NCBI GenBank assembly: GCA_905221605.1
Contig: CAJNDS010002588.1
Span: forward strand, 261,001 to 325,000
DNA from: Symbiodinium natans
Lineage: Eukaryota > Sar > Dinophyceae > Suessiales > Symbiodiniaceae
Length of the DNA stretch: 64,000 bases
Reading direction: 5' to 3'
A program made the translations under genes and the position numbers. Position 1 is the first letter of the stretch. Every line of letters starts with the position of its first letter. Positions 10,135 to 22,375 of the stretch are shown here, in pieces. Under the pieces are notes generated by a model, which saw nothing but the letters and a program-made list of their open reading frames with translations, did no database searches and was not told the DNA's origin.

Positions 10135-11577
10135 TGAATAGTAAGCTTCTGTGGAGCTTCGCTCGATTGGGTATAGGCCCTTGGGAGATTTCAGATCTTA
10201 CTTTATTGGATTGAAGTCCTGGACGTAAATGCACAGGCCAAGACGTAGCCCGGGCCCCTAAAAAGGCTCAGGCTCAGCACCCAGAGAAAGTGGATGATGC
10301 CAATGCAGCGCGACGAAAAGAGGAGTGCTTGGCTTTTTGTGGGCCTTCGGAGCCTCAATAAGGGACTTTCGTGTGAAAGGAGTTATGTGTTGTTGGACGC
10401 TTGGCCTGTGTCTTCGAGAGAGGGAAGCACACAAACTGATTCTGCATGCTCGCCCGTTGCGTAGCTTCGGCTGCGGCCAGCGACCTTTGTCGGGCAACGT
10501 TTGCGAGCTGACAAGTTTGGCAGACGTGGCAGCACGAATCAAAGGACGACCGGCCCTGCGTTTTGAAGAAGGACACCGGCCACACGCAGCGGCGACGAGG
10601 GTGACAGCGCAAGGTTGTGCAGTATACCGGACGCCAATGAGAGTCAAGCCGAAATGCGCTACGCAAGAATGATGTCGGGGCAGTCCAGTGTGCAGGCCTC
10701 GTTCCGACCAGTTCTGGATTCGCACATTGGAGTGACACGACAGTAAGGCGCCCGGCCTGTCCTCAGAACCCACACTCCTGCAGTGAGACCGCCCAGGCGC
10801 GGTGCTGGCCGTTCAGTTGCCAAGCCACTCCCAACTCGAAACTTGCGCAACGCGCGCAAGTTGCCATCATTGACAATCTCGACCCACCGGCCCACGTGCA
10901 TCTGGTCAGTGGTAGGTTAACCGTTTAACAGAACACGCAAGAGGCTCAAATTCGGCAGGCGCTGTGAGCAGAGAACGGCCTGGCTGGGAAGAACCCCCTC
11001 GCCTGACAACTACAGGTTGTCGGTTGTGACGTGTGCTCAGAGATGGCTGCCAGCACGAAGTCTCGAAACATTTTCCGTCGATAGTGGGCATGCCACGCTG
11101 CCTGGGATCACGGGCGGCGACAATGCGGCGACATGCGGGGGCTCGATGGGGCTGCCACGGAGTCTTCGCATCCCCGCTCTTGGCACGCATCCGTTCTGGA
11201 GGGCTTCACTATGCCCATGGCTGCGTTCGAAATCCCGCGCCGGGTTTTGTGACTTCGGTTGTTTCCATGCCCTCATGGCTCGGAAGTGGACTTTCGCAAC
11301 CCAGGAGGGCGTGAGAGATGGTGTGACACACGGGCCTGGGAGCTGGCAGGAGTCCCGAAACTGCGTGCCATTGCGTGAGTCCAGCTGGATGCCCAAAACT
11401 TTGCTTCCATGGGCATTTCTCAAGGCCTCGACATCGCAGCTGTCCTGACGTCGTATACTGCGCACGAGGCAGCGAATCAGCCAAACCAGGAGCCTGAGCG
11501 ATTCTATCAGCTTTATCCCTTTAGCTTCGACATGTTCGCATCAGTGGCGCGGTCGTGGGAGAATCCGCGCAGACACA
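10135..11577. other. Unassigned DNA with overlapping anonymous ORFs
   Basis: ORFs of 80-171 codons overlap on both strands (minus 10258-10773 and 10355-10738; both strands near 11017-11465). None shows a complete domain pattern. A CHVCQTCQ string on the minus strand near 10530 was considered and rejected as an integrase zinc site. Confidence 0.35.
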
Positions 11578-11880
11578 CGAACGCGCGAACACGCGAAGGC
11601 GAGCGACCGAGCGAACCGAACGCGAGCCAAGACGAGCGAAGACAAGCAATGACGAGCGACAACAAGCGGTGACGGTGACGGACGAAGGCGAGCGAAGACG
11701 AACGAAGAGATGCAAAGACGAGCTCGGCCTTAGTCGTCTCGACTCGGCGTCACTCGGCGTCGCTGCACATGGCTGAGCGAAGTTCGGCATCATTGATCGG
11801 CGTCATTCGGCGTCGCTATAGTCTTAACGCTGCGTCGCTTGTGTTCACTCGACGTCACTCGGCGTCAGAATCAACCAGTC
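11578..11880. repeat. Two degenerate short-period repeats: ACGAGCGA-like, then TCACTCGGCGTC-like
   Basis: From about 11578 to 11715 words such as GACGAGCGAAGAC and ACGAACGAAG recur with period 8-13. From about 11732 to 11870 the word TCGGCGTC, often as TCACTCGGCGTC, recurs about eight times. No coding call is made. Confidence 0.7.
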
Positions 11881-12267
11881 AGCACGGGTAGTGCCGTCTG
11901 TGGCGCAACTGCCGCGTTCGTCGCCTGAAATTACCGAAGTCGCATCACACCGCAAAATGTCTGTCCACTCCTTCCACTACAGGCTTCATCACGAATTCAT
12001 CTAAGGTGAAGTCTAAAACCCGAAGTGGTTCAGACTGTCGCTTCAAGTCGAGCAATGACTGTTGTTTTCAGACATTGGGTCTTCGCACGCAAACTCAGCC
12101 CTCTCAACCTCGGACCACTTTGGAGTATCACCTTCAGCTCGCATCGGGATATCAGGCACGTTCAGGTCATCCCCTCGCTGTTTCATCATTTGTCCCCTCC
12201 ATTCATCTGCACTCCTACGCATCATTGACCGAGAACCTGAGGACGATGATCAAAGTGAACATGCTTC

Positions 12268-12394
12268 ATTCTCATTCTCATTCTCATTCTCATTCTCATT
12301 CTCATTCTCATTCTCATTCTCATTCTCATTCTCATTCTCATTCTCATTCTCATTCTCATTCTCATTCTCATTCTCATTCTCATTCTCATTCTCA
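12268..12394. repeat. (CTCATT)n hexanucleotide microsatellite
   Basis: About 21 near-perfect units. The Ser-His, Phe-Ser and Asn-Glu dipeptide ORFs are repeat artefacts. Confidence 0.98.
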
Positions 12395-12449
12395 TGTGTT
12401 TGCCGAAAAGCCCGAATGGCCAAAATGTCCCCGTTCTCGACGAGGGTGC

Positions 12450-13086
12450 TCAATTCTTCGGCTCGGTAGCACGTCCACGAGAAGAACTCTCAGGCCAGAA
12501 AGCGAGTTTTACCAATGATCTCTGTTCAATGCTGTGCAAATTCCACGAATGCATCCAGCGGGACGTCAGAAATTGGGTGCGCACGGTTGTTTCGAGACCA
12601 CGGCGGCTGCTGCTGTACGTACGCGGTCTTGGGAATTCCATCGAAGTGCGCATCTGCAAACTACGCGTCGAGGGTCTACCAGGAACGCGCGCTTCATTTG
12701 GCGACCAACTCATCGCACGCTTAACACACCTGTTCGCTGACAATTTTGCCAATGTGCTGTGATGTACTAAATTCCAGTAACCATGGAGGCATTTGCAAGA
12801 CCAGTTCTGTAAGTTTGAAGTTCGAGTCATCTGCTGGACATGCGCGCAGACCTTCATGCGAGGGTACGTACCAATCAAGTCACGAAGGTGCTCCAACTGT
12901 GCTTTTAAGCAGTCGTCGCCACTCTAAATCCACTTTGCGAAGATGATGCTGACGCACTTTACGATGCCCTGTGCCAAAACATGCAACTAGTGTCAGTACA
13001 GCTTCGTGCTGTCTGGCAAAATACATGTGTTCGATTGTGTTCGCCCACAAAACAAGCTCGGCCTCGGCCTTCGCGCCTTCCGACAC
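12450..13086 (-). pseudogene. Possible C-terminal relic of a second, non-R2 LINE
   Basis: On the minus strand, frames at 12880-13086 and 12450-12896 read like the region downstream of a LINE reverse transcriptase. They give a Trp-rich stretch (NWSCKCLHGYWN), then RCVKRAMSW and VPGRPSTR. The pattern W..CL..YW, then R..(K)RA..W, then R.GRP.TRW is common after the polymerase in APE-type LINEs. The frame changes at least twice, so it would be dead. No polymerase motifs were found upstream on this strand; minus ORFs at 13102-13395 and 13256-13753 may belong to it but are not diagnostic. Confidence 0.35.
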
Positions 13087-13482
13087 TTTCTCCGCGTTCC
13101 TTCACGACCTTTGTGTCATCACCACGCGGGACCGTGCCGGGGAGTGTCGTGACGTGTTGGCAGGCTTTGTCGAGCGCGCCTGTGGCATCGCTTCCAATAG
13201 TTGGAAAACCCCGCGTCGATCTTCTTCCCGGTCACCGGCTCTACCTAGTAATTCTTCATGCGCTCCGGTATTTTGCAGATGCTCCTTCTGCACACGTTCC
13301 TTTTTCATGTTGTTGCGCACCCCCACATAAAAAAGCATCCCCACATGGATGCGCCATTTCTTCGCGTCCAAATCCCAGGGGAGGAACTGGGTCATACCGG
13401 GTCGGTTCCTCGTCCAAGAACTTGTTGTCGATGGTTTGGACCGCGCTCTCGCATGGATCCATTCCGAGATTGTGCATCAGCT

Positions 13483-13537
13483 GCTCACATTGCTTGACCT
13501 CTGGCCCCATGCTCACATTGCTTGACCTCTGGCCCAA
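13483..13537. repeat. Exact tandem duplication, about 28-bp unit
   Basis: The unit beginning GCTCACATTGCTTGACCTCT occurs at 13483 and again at 13511. Confidence 0.9.
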
Positions 13538-14051
13538 AGCAACCGAGAGCAGGCCAACGGACCCCCCGCACAGAGAGCAACATACAAGCCGTCGACGAGC
13601 ATCGCGCTTGAGCATCGACCGCAGGGACATGCGCCACGAAACCAAAGAACTTGCTCGGCACATGCTGGACCCCAGGGAGATAGTCACTGTTCTCAACGCC
13701 GAAAGCAAACCATCGGGAGTTCTCACGCTTGACCGGTACACGGATTCGTGCATGCTCTTGCGCCTAGCCTACACCGCATTGCGTGTCTCGGGCGCGAGGT
13801 CCTTTCCCTGGCGCTTGCCATCCTGCCGACTCTGCATGGCCTCTTCCAGGCGCTTCTCTCGGCGTGCCACCTCGGCCACGAGATCCACTTCAGCTGTTGT
13901 TTTCGATGAGCATCACGTTCCGCAGTTTCATGATATGCTTGATCTGCGTGCAGTGGTCGTGTCGCAGGACGGGCGCAATGCCGACGACAGCGGAGCTTGT
14001 CCCCGGCACAGGACACTTGGCGAGCCCTTACAGATCCGGTGCGTCGGCCAC

Positions 14052-16409
14052 CACACCGCACTACCGCCCGAGCTCCTTGAATACGAGCCCCAACAGCCAG
14101 TGCGGCTCGCAGCAGGTGCTGTGGCGACCACTTTGCGCGAGGCAAAGCGGGGCTGTCGGGCATGCGCGCTGAGCACTTGAAGCTCCTGTTGCCAGACGCG
14201 GAAGCCGTGGAGTTGCTCGCGGAGGCCGCCAATTACTTAGCGCGCGCACCGGTCCCCGCAGTGATACGGACAGCATTGGCCATGGCCCGACTCGCAGCTC
14301 TACGCAAACCCGACGGAGGAGTGCGCGGCTTAGCCACGGGCGATGCGTTTCGCCGCCTCGTCGCCCGTGCGCTTGCAGAGCAGTGGGCCTCCGTCTTCGA
14401 TCGGGCTACACGCCCGTACCAGATCGCTTTGCAGGCTCGGGCAGGCACCGACGCCCTCGCCGCCCAAGTGCGGATCGCCCTAGCTCAGCGCCGCGACGCA
14501 GCTAGTCCTGGTCTCGTTGGACGGCCGCAGCGCGTATGACTCCATGTCGCGTCTGGTCTTCTTGTCAAAACTGCGCGAAGTAGCCCCTGAGTTTTTCCTC
14601 TTTGCCCGGATGTTTTATGGCCAGCCCTCGGTGTACAGCTGGTGGGATGACGCCGGACGCCACAGGGAAGTTCACCAGGGGAGGGCTGCGAGCAAGGCGA
14701 TCCACTAGCACCCGCGTTGTACTCGCTCGGGCAGCACGAAGCGTTGCGGAGTGCGGACTCCCCCCTGCAGGACGAGGACGCGCTGATGGCTTCTCGGATG
14801 ACGTGTACATCGTTACAATCCCGGACCGCGCCCGGCCAGCGCTCGACACGACCTGCCGCACGATCGCTGACTGATGCGGGATCGTTTCCAACCTTAGCAA
14901 AACGCGCGTCATCGCGCATGAGGCCGGCCCGCCACCGAGCGGGATAGCCGAGCTAGGTGAAGACGTGTGGCGAAGGGACCTGCCGCCGGCCCAGCGCAGG
15001 GTCGTGGTCCTGAGCACGCCATTAAGGCACCCCGACTTCGTCCAAGCATGGGCCGACGCGCGGCTTCACGAGGAGCGCCACCTGCTCGAGGAGCTGCATA
15101 ACCTCCCGACTTGCAATGCGCTTGGCTCCTGCTTCTGTTCTGCGCCTCGCCGCGCGGGAACCACGCATGCATTGCGGAAGCTCCCACCTTGCCGCGGCTC
15201 CTTACGCGCGAGGGCATGACCAGGCCATCTGGGAGACACTCCAAGAATGCTTGGGTGGCGCGCCGCGGGTAGATGCAGGCCAAGCTTGGTCGCTCGCCTC
15301 CCTCCCCGCTTTCTACGGAGGCCTCGGCTTGCAGTCGGCCGAGCGCACGGCTCCTGCAGCCTACTGGGCGGCATGGATGGACGCTCCCCGTCATGCGGTC
15401 CCGCTTTCCGAATGCCGCCGACAACTGCTTGGCGGCTTTGGAAGAAGGAGGGGGCCCGTCCCTTGCCTGCGCGAGGCCGTGGCCGCAAGCGACTTGTTGG
15501 TGGCTGAAGGGTGGGCTGCATGCCCCACGTGGCGCGCCGCCTATGACGGCGCCAGCCTGCTGCCAGCATCGCGGGCCCTGCTACGCTCACAAGGTGGGCC
15601 ACATGCCGGAGCCTTGGCTGGCCGCTGTGCCGGGCGAGGCAGCGCTCACGCAGGCCCCGCAAGCTAAAAAACAAGCTATGCAGATCGCTTTGCGGCGTCG
15701 CCTGCGCCTGCCCCTGCCCCGCTGCCCGAATCGTTGTGGCCCGGACCCAGGCCGTGGCCAGAGCGTGGACCAGCACGGGGACCACGCCCCTGCCTGCCCA
15801 CGCACCGGGCTGCTGGCCCGCCGAGCCAAAACCATCGAGCGTGCATGGGCCCGCGTGGCGCGAGAGGCGGTGGGCCCCGACGGGCAGGTCGTGCCCCAGC
15901 AGTGGCTGTCGCACACGACGGCAGCGGGAGTCCTTGCAGATGACCGCCGACGGCTTGACCTCGTCGTGTGCTGGGCAATGTGCTGTGATGCCACGCTGGT
16001 TTCGCCCCTCACCCGGACGGGACACCCACAGCCAGGCGCAGCCGATATAGACGGGGCCGTGCTGAGAACCGCCGAGCGCTGCAAGCCCTCCGCCTATATC
16101 CGGAGCTGAGTAGCAGCGGCCCTCAGAAACTCGTCGTACTCGGGTCCGAAGTTGGAGGCCGCTGGAACCAACAAGCCATCCGCTTCGTGAGCGACCTCAT
16201 CCGTGTGCTTGACCTGCAAGCTCCACCCGCGCTCCGGAACGCGCCCAACACCGCCTGGTCGCGCCGTTGGTGGAGCTTGCTCGGTGTGGCCGTGCAACAA
16301 GCCGTGGCCCGCTCCGCTCCACCCCAGCCAGCGCAGCGAGCCGCCTTTGGAGCGCGTGCTTGACCTGGCGGCGCCGTCAGATTCGAGTCGGTTGCCTCTG
16401 CGCGGGTGA
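14052..16409 (+). pseudogene. Degenerate LINE: reverse transcriptase plus C-terminal restriction-like endonuclease
   Basis: A single polyprotein can be followed only by switching frame about nine times. Pre-RT text (ELLEYEPQQPVRL, near 14070) leads to SGMRAEHLK (14156-14182) and ALRKPDGGVRGLATGDAFRR. Motif A is SLDGRSAYD (14514-14540), motif B EGCEQGDPLAPALYS (14681-14725), and motif C is FSDD (14791-14802) where F-x-DD is expected. A TGA at 14872-14874 interrupts the thumb region. The C-terminal part carries a Cys/His knuckle ending GDHAPACP (about 15777-15800) and an RRRLDLVV ... CCDATLVSPL segment (about 15940-16010) typical of R2-like restriction endonuclease domains. It continues through EVGGRWNQ to a natural-looking end, SRLPLRG stop, at 16407-16409. 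The order and wording match LINEs I know from dinoflagellates; family membership is from memory and not checked. Any N-terminal domain before 14052 is not identifiable. Frameshifts and the stop make it inactive. Confidence 0.85.
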
Positions 16410-16556
16410 GCGAGGTGGAGAGGGTAGTAGTCGTGTAGCCCACGACTGGACAGCCACCAGCCAGGCGGAAAAGAATCGTGAAAAAAAAATTTCTTGTCCG
16501 CGCAGAACTCCTGCGCGCCGCAGTGCCAGAGACAAAGATCAAGAACAAAAGGGACA

Positions 16557-16558
16557 CA

Positions 16559-16606
<48 letters not shown>
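16557..16606. repeat. (CA)n microsatellite 150 bp after the LINE stop
   Basis: About 23 CA units. Its position after the LINE coding end suggests it may be the element's 3' tail or have grown from it. Confidence 0.95.
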
Positions 16607-16609
16607 TCG

Positions 16610-17115
16610 CGTCCTAAGCTCTAAGGCTTCAACCCTTCAGCTTAAACCAGGGCAAGCGAAACTTTAAACAAGCAGTAATCCTGAACCCGAAAACCTCCTA
16701 AAAGCCTTAAACTTTGGTCCAGATCCCCGGCCGCACTTTTGGGTTAACTTTGAACTTTTTGGGTCTGTCCCCTACAATAGGAAAGTTTAAGTTTTGCTGG
16801 GTGCTCGGTACCTGAGTTTCAGCCAAGTTTTGGACCTGAAGCCCGGAGCTGTGTCTTCCAGCCCTCCACAGAGGCAGAAAGAAGCTTTCTCTGGGTAAAC
16901 GGGGCGCTCGCAGGATTTTAGCTGTTTAAGCCTTTGTTTGGGGTTAGGAAGCTAGAAGGCGTGGGTACGTGCATTGATTGTTGGATTGTACCGAGTCTTG
17001 CGATTGCTAAATCGTGAAAAGGCCCTCGGCCAGGTCCTTTGTTTTTCTTGGAAGTCTGCAAGGTGAGGGTTTCAATTGTTTGTCTGATTCGTATCCCGTT
17101 TGTTAAACCACAGTG
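16610..17115. other. Unique DNA, nothing recognised
   Basis: No coding-like frame longer than about 60 codons and no telomere-like tract. Confidence 0.4.
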
Positions 17116-17176
17116 GCGGCCAGTTTTGGGAGTGGAAGAGATCTGAGTTTCAGATGCATCCTGATATCCAAGTGAA

Positions 17177-17445
17177 GATCCAGTGCCTCGTCTCTTTTAC
17201 ACCCGTTTTCTCGGCAGTGTAAGATCACAGTATCCAAAATAGTGGCGCGAAGAACACGTTAAGTGGAGCCCCGAGATATACATAAAGCCATGCTTTTTGA
17301 TAAAATTGAAGCGAGGGGTCCAGTATCTCGTTGTCTTGGCAGTCGGTTTTTGGTGCAGGGCAGTATTGCAGAATCCAGAATAGTGGCAAAAATGAGTTTA
17401 AGCGGAACCCCGACATGCGCCTTAAGGCCAGTTGGTTGACGGGTT
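17177..17445. repeat. Two diverged copies of a unit of about 140 bp
   Basis: Copy one (about 17177-17318) and copy two (about 17319-17445) share ATCCAGTnnCTCGT near their start, CCAnAATAGTGGC in the middle, then AAGnGGAnCCCCGA and AAnGCCA. Part of a third copy may precede them at 17116. Confidence 0.65.
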
Positions 17446-17525
17446 ATAGATCCCAGACCTGGTTTTTCCAATGTTTTTCGGCTTCGGTTTTGGGCGAGGT
17501 GGGGGTGCGAAAACAAAGGAAAAGC

Positions 17526-17599
17526 ACCGACCCCCCCAATTGAAAAAACACTGCAGGGGACCCCGCGCCCCCCTGCGGTGTTTTTCTTAAGGGGTGGTG
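17526..17599. repeat. Hairpin-forming inverted repeat
   Basis: The arm beginning CACCGACCCCCC and containing GAAAAAACACTGCAGGGG (17543-17560) pairs with CCCCCCTGCGGTGTTTTTC (17568-17586) and its extension TTAAGGGGTGGTG. Arms are about 30 bp with few mismatches and a tiny loop, like a short fold-back element. Confidence 0.8.
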
Positions 17600-18379
17600 A
17601 TCCGTTTGATACACTCAGATCGAACATTTGTTAGTAGACAAACGTTTTCGCTGCGTTACAATTGTCAAGAAAGTATTGGCCACATTGTGCCCAGCACAAT
17701 CCGCCGTGAATGTTGGAAAAAACCCTCTAGGCCTCTAAAAGTTTTTTTGTTGGGGCGGGGGGAGGGGCGGTGTTTTGGGTCTTGTGATTTATGTTCTTTG
17801 GTCTTTGGGTTTGTTTTGCTGTACCGCGGGAAGTGAACAAGAGCATTCACTGATCCGACTCCTGGCGTGCTTGAAGCACGATGTCTATCGCTGGGCTTCA
17901 TGCACTACCCGCGCCCACTCTCCGATGTTTCGCGCGTGTTCATAAGCCTGGTCCGGGGGGCACGTCCGGTCGCGGTTGCGCGGGGCGTTTAACTCCATCA
18001 TTTAAACCATGCCCCACGGCTGTTGCCAAACTTCTAAACTCTTCCAAAACTCGCAAGCAAAAGCGACACGACAATTTGAATGTGTGGCTCCAGATTCCGC
18101 TGCTCCAGCGCGACCGCGCATGTGGCCCGCCATGGATTTGGTGCCTTGGCCCTGTTTGTTTGTTAGGATTCAGTTGAGCAAGATGTGGAGCCAAAGACTA
18201 ATTAAGGATAAACGGCAAATGGTTTAGGGCCCATCATGGGGAACACTTTTCGGGATCGCTCTGACATGTTCCCGATCTTGCTCATATGTGCTCATCTTCT
18301 CCTGTTGCCTGTTCATGGTTGTGTTAGGATCGGTGTGTTACGTGTTGCGTGTGGGTAGCATCCCCGGCTGTCGCATTCA
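17600..18379. other. Unique DNA, nothing recognised
   Basis: Overlapping ORFs of 60-98 codons on both strands, none with a family signature. Confidence 0.35.
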
Positions 18380-18483
18380 GGGCAACGCTCCGACAGGTTT
18401 GACTTCTGTTGATTCGACCGATGTTTTTCACGGGCAACGCTCCGACAGGTTTGACTTCTGTTGATTCGACCGATGTTTTTCAC
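18380..18483. repeat. Exact tandem duplication, 52-bp unit
   Basis: The unit beginning GGGCAACGCTCCGACAGG occurs at 18380-18431 and 18432-18483 without a visible mismatch, indicating a recent duplication. Confidence 0.95.
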
Positions 18484-21400
18484 GAGCTATCTTCTTCCAG
18501 GGAAAACTTGTACCCCTGTCCTCAACCCTATTTCCCCAAAAACCCTAAACCTCACGTAAACCCTCCCTAATGTTTTTATGAGCAAAAAAAAACACGCCAC
18601 GTGAAGCCCATGTGCAAGGCGAACTTCGCTGCCACGGACTTGGAGGAAGCGTTGCGCCGATCCGTTGGAGGCCCTTCGGGGCTGCCACCTACACGTTAAA
18701 TCGCGTAATTAAAAAAATTGCTTCACATGGACATGAAAAATCAATTGTTTCACAGACAGCTGGAATAAGTGAACCCTGCAAACAAACATACACCCATGAT
18801 GTACCCGTAACCTTGCACATAAACTCTGTACGCCCTAAACCCGAGCTGCCAAGTACTTCTATTCAATGCCAGGCAATGAAGTTCTTGGGGCCCCGAGCTC
18901 CATACCGGTTGCTCCGGCCATGCACCCGGCAAGTGCACCATTGGAACTCTTGTGGCAGCTCGGGCATTGAACGGTTTGCCCAGGCACTGCGCTGCACGAT
19001 GTTGTTGAGCACTTTGTTCTTCAGCGTTTTCTTGGCTGCCACGCGCTTACATTGGGCTTACATGACACTGAAGCTTGCCGCGGGTTTTGGTGATTCTGTG
19101 CCCACTGGATGAGCATTTGGTTTTGTGCATGATGCACGCGGCAAGTGCGCACAGCAAGCACGCGGAGGTCATACTGTTGCGGTTAAGCCGGTTTGTCTCC
19201 AACATTAAAGAGGCCCGCGCCTGAGAATGTGGAGTGCAACAGCGGCACGTTGTTTGCGTTGTGTGGTGAAGGTCACAACTTCTTCTATCGAGGCACGCCT
19301 GGTGAAGGTGCGACACATGCAGGACACATGTCAATCTCCATGAGTTCTACCGCGCAGATTGTCCATCCAAATGAGGCAACGGAAGCCCTTTCATTAGTTC
19401 CGGTGATTGCCATACTTATGTCGCTGGGTGGCACGCCAAGTGGCGAGGTGCGCAGTACAAGCATCAGCAACCACAACAAACATGTGTTCTGCTTACACGA
19501 GTGTTGTAGAACGACAAGCAAGGATCGGAACTCGGCAACTTGGATTGCAGTGGACATTGGCTGCTTCTTGTTGCAGATTGGTTGTTTGCAACCTGTTTTG
19601 TGCCCAGACTTCGTGCGGTCCAGCTGGCCGGAAATGCTCTTGGTGCACCGCCACTTTGGGCACAGCTGTGCATGACGCTTGCTTGATACTGGCGTTTTGC
19701 TGTTTTGTGCGTCTGCCAATATGTGAAGTCAATGTGACCTCAAAACAATTGGCAACACAAGTGTGTTGTCTGAAATGCCCAGGTACGGTGCGACCCTTGC
19801 GTGCTTTGTTCGCTTTATCGCGGACGTGTCGTCGGCTCGGCATGGCAGCTCTGAGATACAGGCGTGGTGAAAGCCTGTCATTATTTTGACGGTCCTGTGA
19901 AAACCTTGAGCCATGCAAAGGTTGTTTCGGTTCATGTCATTGTGTCAGTGTTGTTCCTTATCGTCATTTGTAATTTTGAAGGACACCATCATGACTGCGA
20001 TGGTTGGCGTTCGGCACACTGCCACGGCCTTTCTGTTCATGTGCTGCGGCGCCATTGTTCTCAGCACCGTGGTCATGCAGGCCCACCTTTGCGCATGCTA
20101 GTTGTGCAAATCAAGTGCTTCACATGCCAAGCGGAACACCCTCCGTCCCAGCAACGATGCTCTTCAGGCAGGAAGTGGTGACAGTGAGCCGCTGGGACCG
20201 TCCATGCACTGCTCCTTGGCCATTCTGTTTGGCAGAAGCCCTGTCGGCAGGGTTTGAACATCCAGAGAGCGCGCGCACTTCAGTGAAGCAGCGTGTTATT
20301 GCAAGAGAAACCTCCCTGGTCTGCGCGGCGCACCTTGCCAGGTACGCTGGCGCTGGTTGTGTCCTACTTGGTTGAGAGCGGCATCCGGGAGATTGCGGCC
20401 GCGCCCCGCAAAGCCCGAAAGATGGAGGAAGGGATGTTGTGAGGGTTTTGGGGGTTTTCTAGAGTTTTTTGGCAAGTTTGGAGGGAACAGGGCCAAGGTA
20501 GGGTTTGAGACTTTGTCTAATTCGCCTCAATGATTTATCTGGCTTGCGCTTCTGTATCTGGCCTCCCAGGTATGCAAGGTCGTTTGCTCCGCTTGATTCT
20601 GCCGTTTTTGGTCTACTTGAAGCGAAGCTGCTTTGTACCTTTGCAGGATCCCCCCTATGGTGCCATCTCGCCAATGTCGAACTCGGATTTGGTCACTGGG
20701 ACAAATTTCGATACCAAGCCACGTGCAGCTTGCTCGTTGCATGCAGTTGGAGACCAGCACCTTTTGAACAACCCCAAGGAAGAAGACAGATTAGTCCTTC
20801 CAGCGCGAATGTCGCTGCAGCTGCTTGGCGAGACCGCAGTGTGTTTCATGAATAGTCACCATGAGTTGCCACGTACATTTTCGCAGAGTGGCCCTGTCCA
20901 ATAATTCTTGGACAGGTTTCCGCCAATGTTGTGTGTACTCTTGGTTGCAATCGCCCTGCGGGCAGTGCAGCTGCAATTGGAGACCAGGCCATCCGACATG
21001 ACTTTAGCGGCTTCCCCCCTTTGCTTTACAGCTGATGGTGAAGCAACGGGGGAGATAGAAGTCGAACTGCCCCAGTGACTCATGAAGAGGTGGTTATTCC
21101 AGAGAGGCTAAAGGCGGCTAAGGTTTCGTTACTTGCGCTAGACAAAGTCAGCGCTGAACGGCAAGACAGAGTGGGGTTTTGTCCAGAGCCCAAGGAATCC
21201 GGCAACTACGCTGTGAGGGGACACTAGAATCTTGCAGATCTTGTAATTTTGAAGCGTGCTTTTGGAGGCCTTGGGCAGCATTCGCCATGTACCTGCGCAG
21301 CTCTCAGCATCTGCCGTAGCAGCACATCCGTGTATCCGTGTTGCAGGCTCCAAAATTCAATACAACACATCATTGTCAAGTAATTGCGGCTGAGGACCAC

Positions 21401-21782
21401 TCTTGCCACAATTGTCCAGGCGGCACGATCGATATACGCCATCATCCATAGCCAGGCCAGTTTTCAGCTGCGGCTTGCGGCAAAACCTTTTTGAAAGCTT
21501 GACATTGACAAAAAGCCCCAGGAAATTCCGAAAGGGTCGTGCTTGCTGGGCGATGAAGCTGCCGGTCCTGCGACTGGTCCGAATTTCTGCGGAACTTGAT
21601 TGGCAGAGAGTCGTACGCCTAGGCAAGTCTTGCGGCATCATGGAGAGTCTCTTCCTAAGGCCTGTTCCCCCAATGCGGCATCGGACCGACAGTCATTGGG
21701 TGCATTCTGGGCCGGCACGACATGCTGCATTTATGCCACTGGGTTCATGTCGGCAACTTTTCTGAGACACGATGCCGGGTTT
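18484..21782. other. Unassigned DNA with many overlapping ORFs
   Basis: ORFs of 60-166 codons crowd both strands (plus 18612-19112, 19193-19675, 19407-19889, 20530-20904; minus 19285-19719, 19493-19918). They overlap antisense to one another and I recognise no domain. The plus frame at 20530-20904 ends in a reasonable protein-like stretch but has no further support. This may be decayed mobile or low-GC3 genic DNA. Confidence 0.3.
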
Positions 21783-21786
21783 GGCC

Positions 21787-21853
<67 letters not shown>

Positions 21854-21905
21854 ACCCTAAACCCTAAACCCTAAACCCTAAAACCCTAAAACCCTAAACC
21901 CTAAA
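21783..21905 (-). repeat. CCCTCAA variant block passing into CCCTAAA
   Basis: About eleven consecutive CCCTCAA units are followed by about seven CCCTAAA-type units. The variant is confined to one uniform block instead of being mixed in. Confidence 0.97.
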
Positions 21906-22153
21906 CCCACACCCTTAAACCCCTACGGCTTGCTCCAGGTCGGAACGGTGGTGGTGTTGTTCAGCGTTGCAGTGATGGAGTGTCACGGCCAGCAAATGTC
22001 GGCTCATTCTGCCTTGGCAACACCACCTGAAAAGTTTTGGGTTTAGGGTTTAATTAGGGTTAAGATTTTTTCTTGAACCTGATGCCCTGAGTCTGGGTTC
22101 ATAAAAGGGGCTTAGGGTTTAGGGTTGAGGGTTTAGGGGGATGGGTGGGAGCT

Positions 22154-22327
22154 GCTGAAAATTTGTAAGGGACATGGCTCGATGACAAAGGGTACCATGG
22201 AGGGTCCATCTGTAGATTTGGGCTTTGTGATGGCTATTTGCTGGCCCACTTTCAGCACCGTATGTGCCATGAGGTCGAAAGGCATGTCGCCGGCATCTGC
22301 CGCATCTCCACCACTCTCCACTGCCAT
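22154..22327 (-). CDS. Candidate minus-strand exon
   Basis: The minus frame reads as an ordinary globular protein: it begins MAVESGGDAADAGD, continues FDLMAHTVLKVGQQIAI and ends near PFVIEPCPL. The plus frame over the same bases (22182 onward) is Cys/Met/Ser-rich and less protein-like. A TTTAGGG-type tract (22110-22138, plus strand) borders the 3' side of the candidate. Splice sites are not clear. Protein not recognised. Confidence 0.3.
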
Positions 22328-22375
22328 GCAATGCGTTATGACCTTGACACTCGGCCAAGCTACATATTATAGGGG

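Noticed and set aside
10500-10620. Minus-strand CHVCQTCQ as an integrase zinc-binding site
   Set aside because: The required upstream His pair and the catalytic core are missing, and neighbouring text does not fit.
12981-14180. 399-codon plus ORF as a single gene
   Set aside because: Only its last part (from about 14052) matches LINE text. The rest is Ser/Arg/Cys-rich with no domain, and antisense frames are open too.
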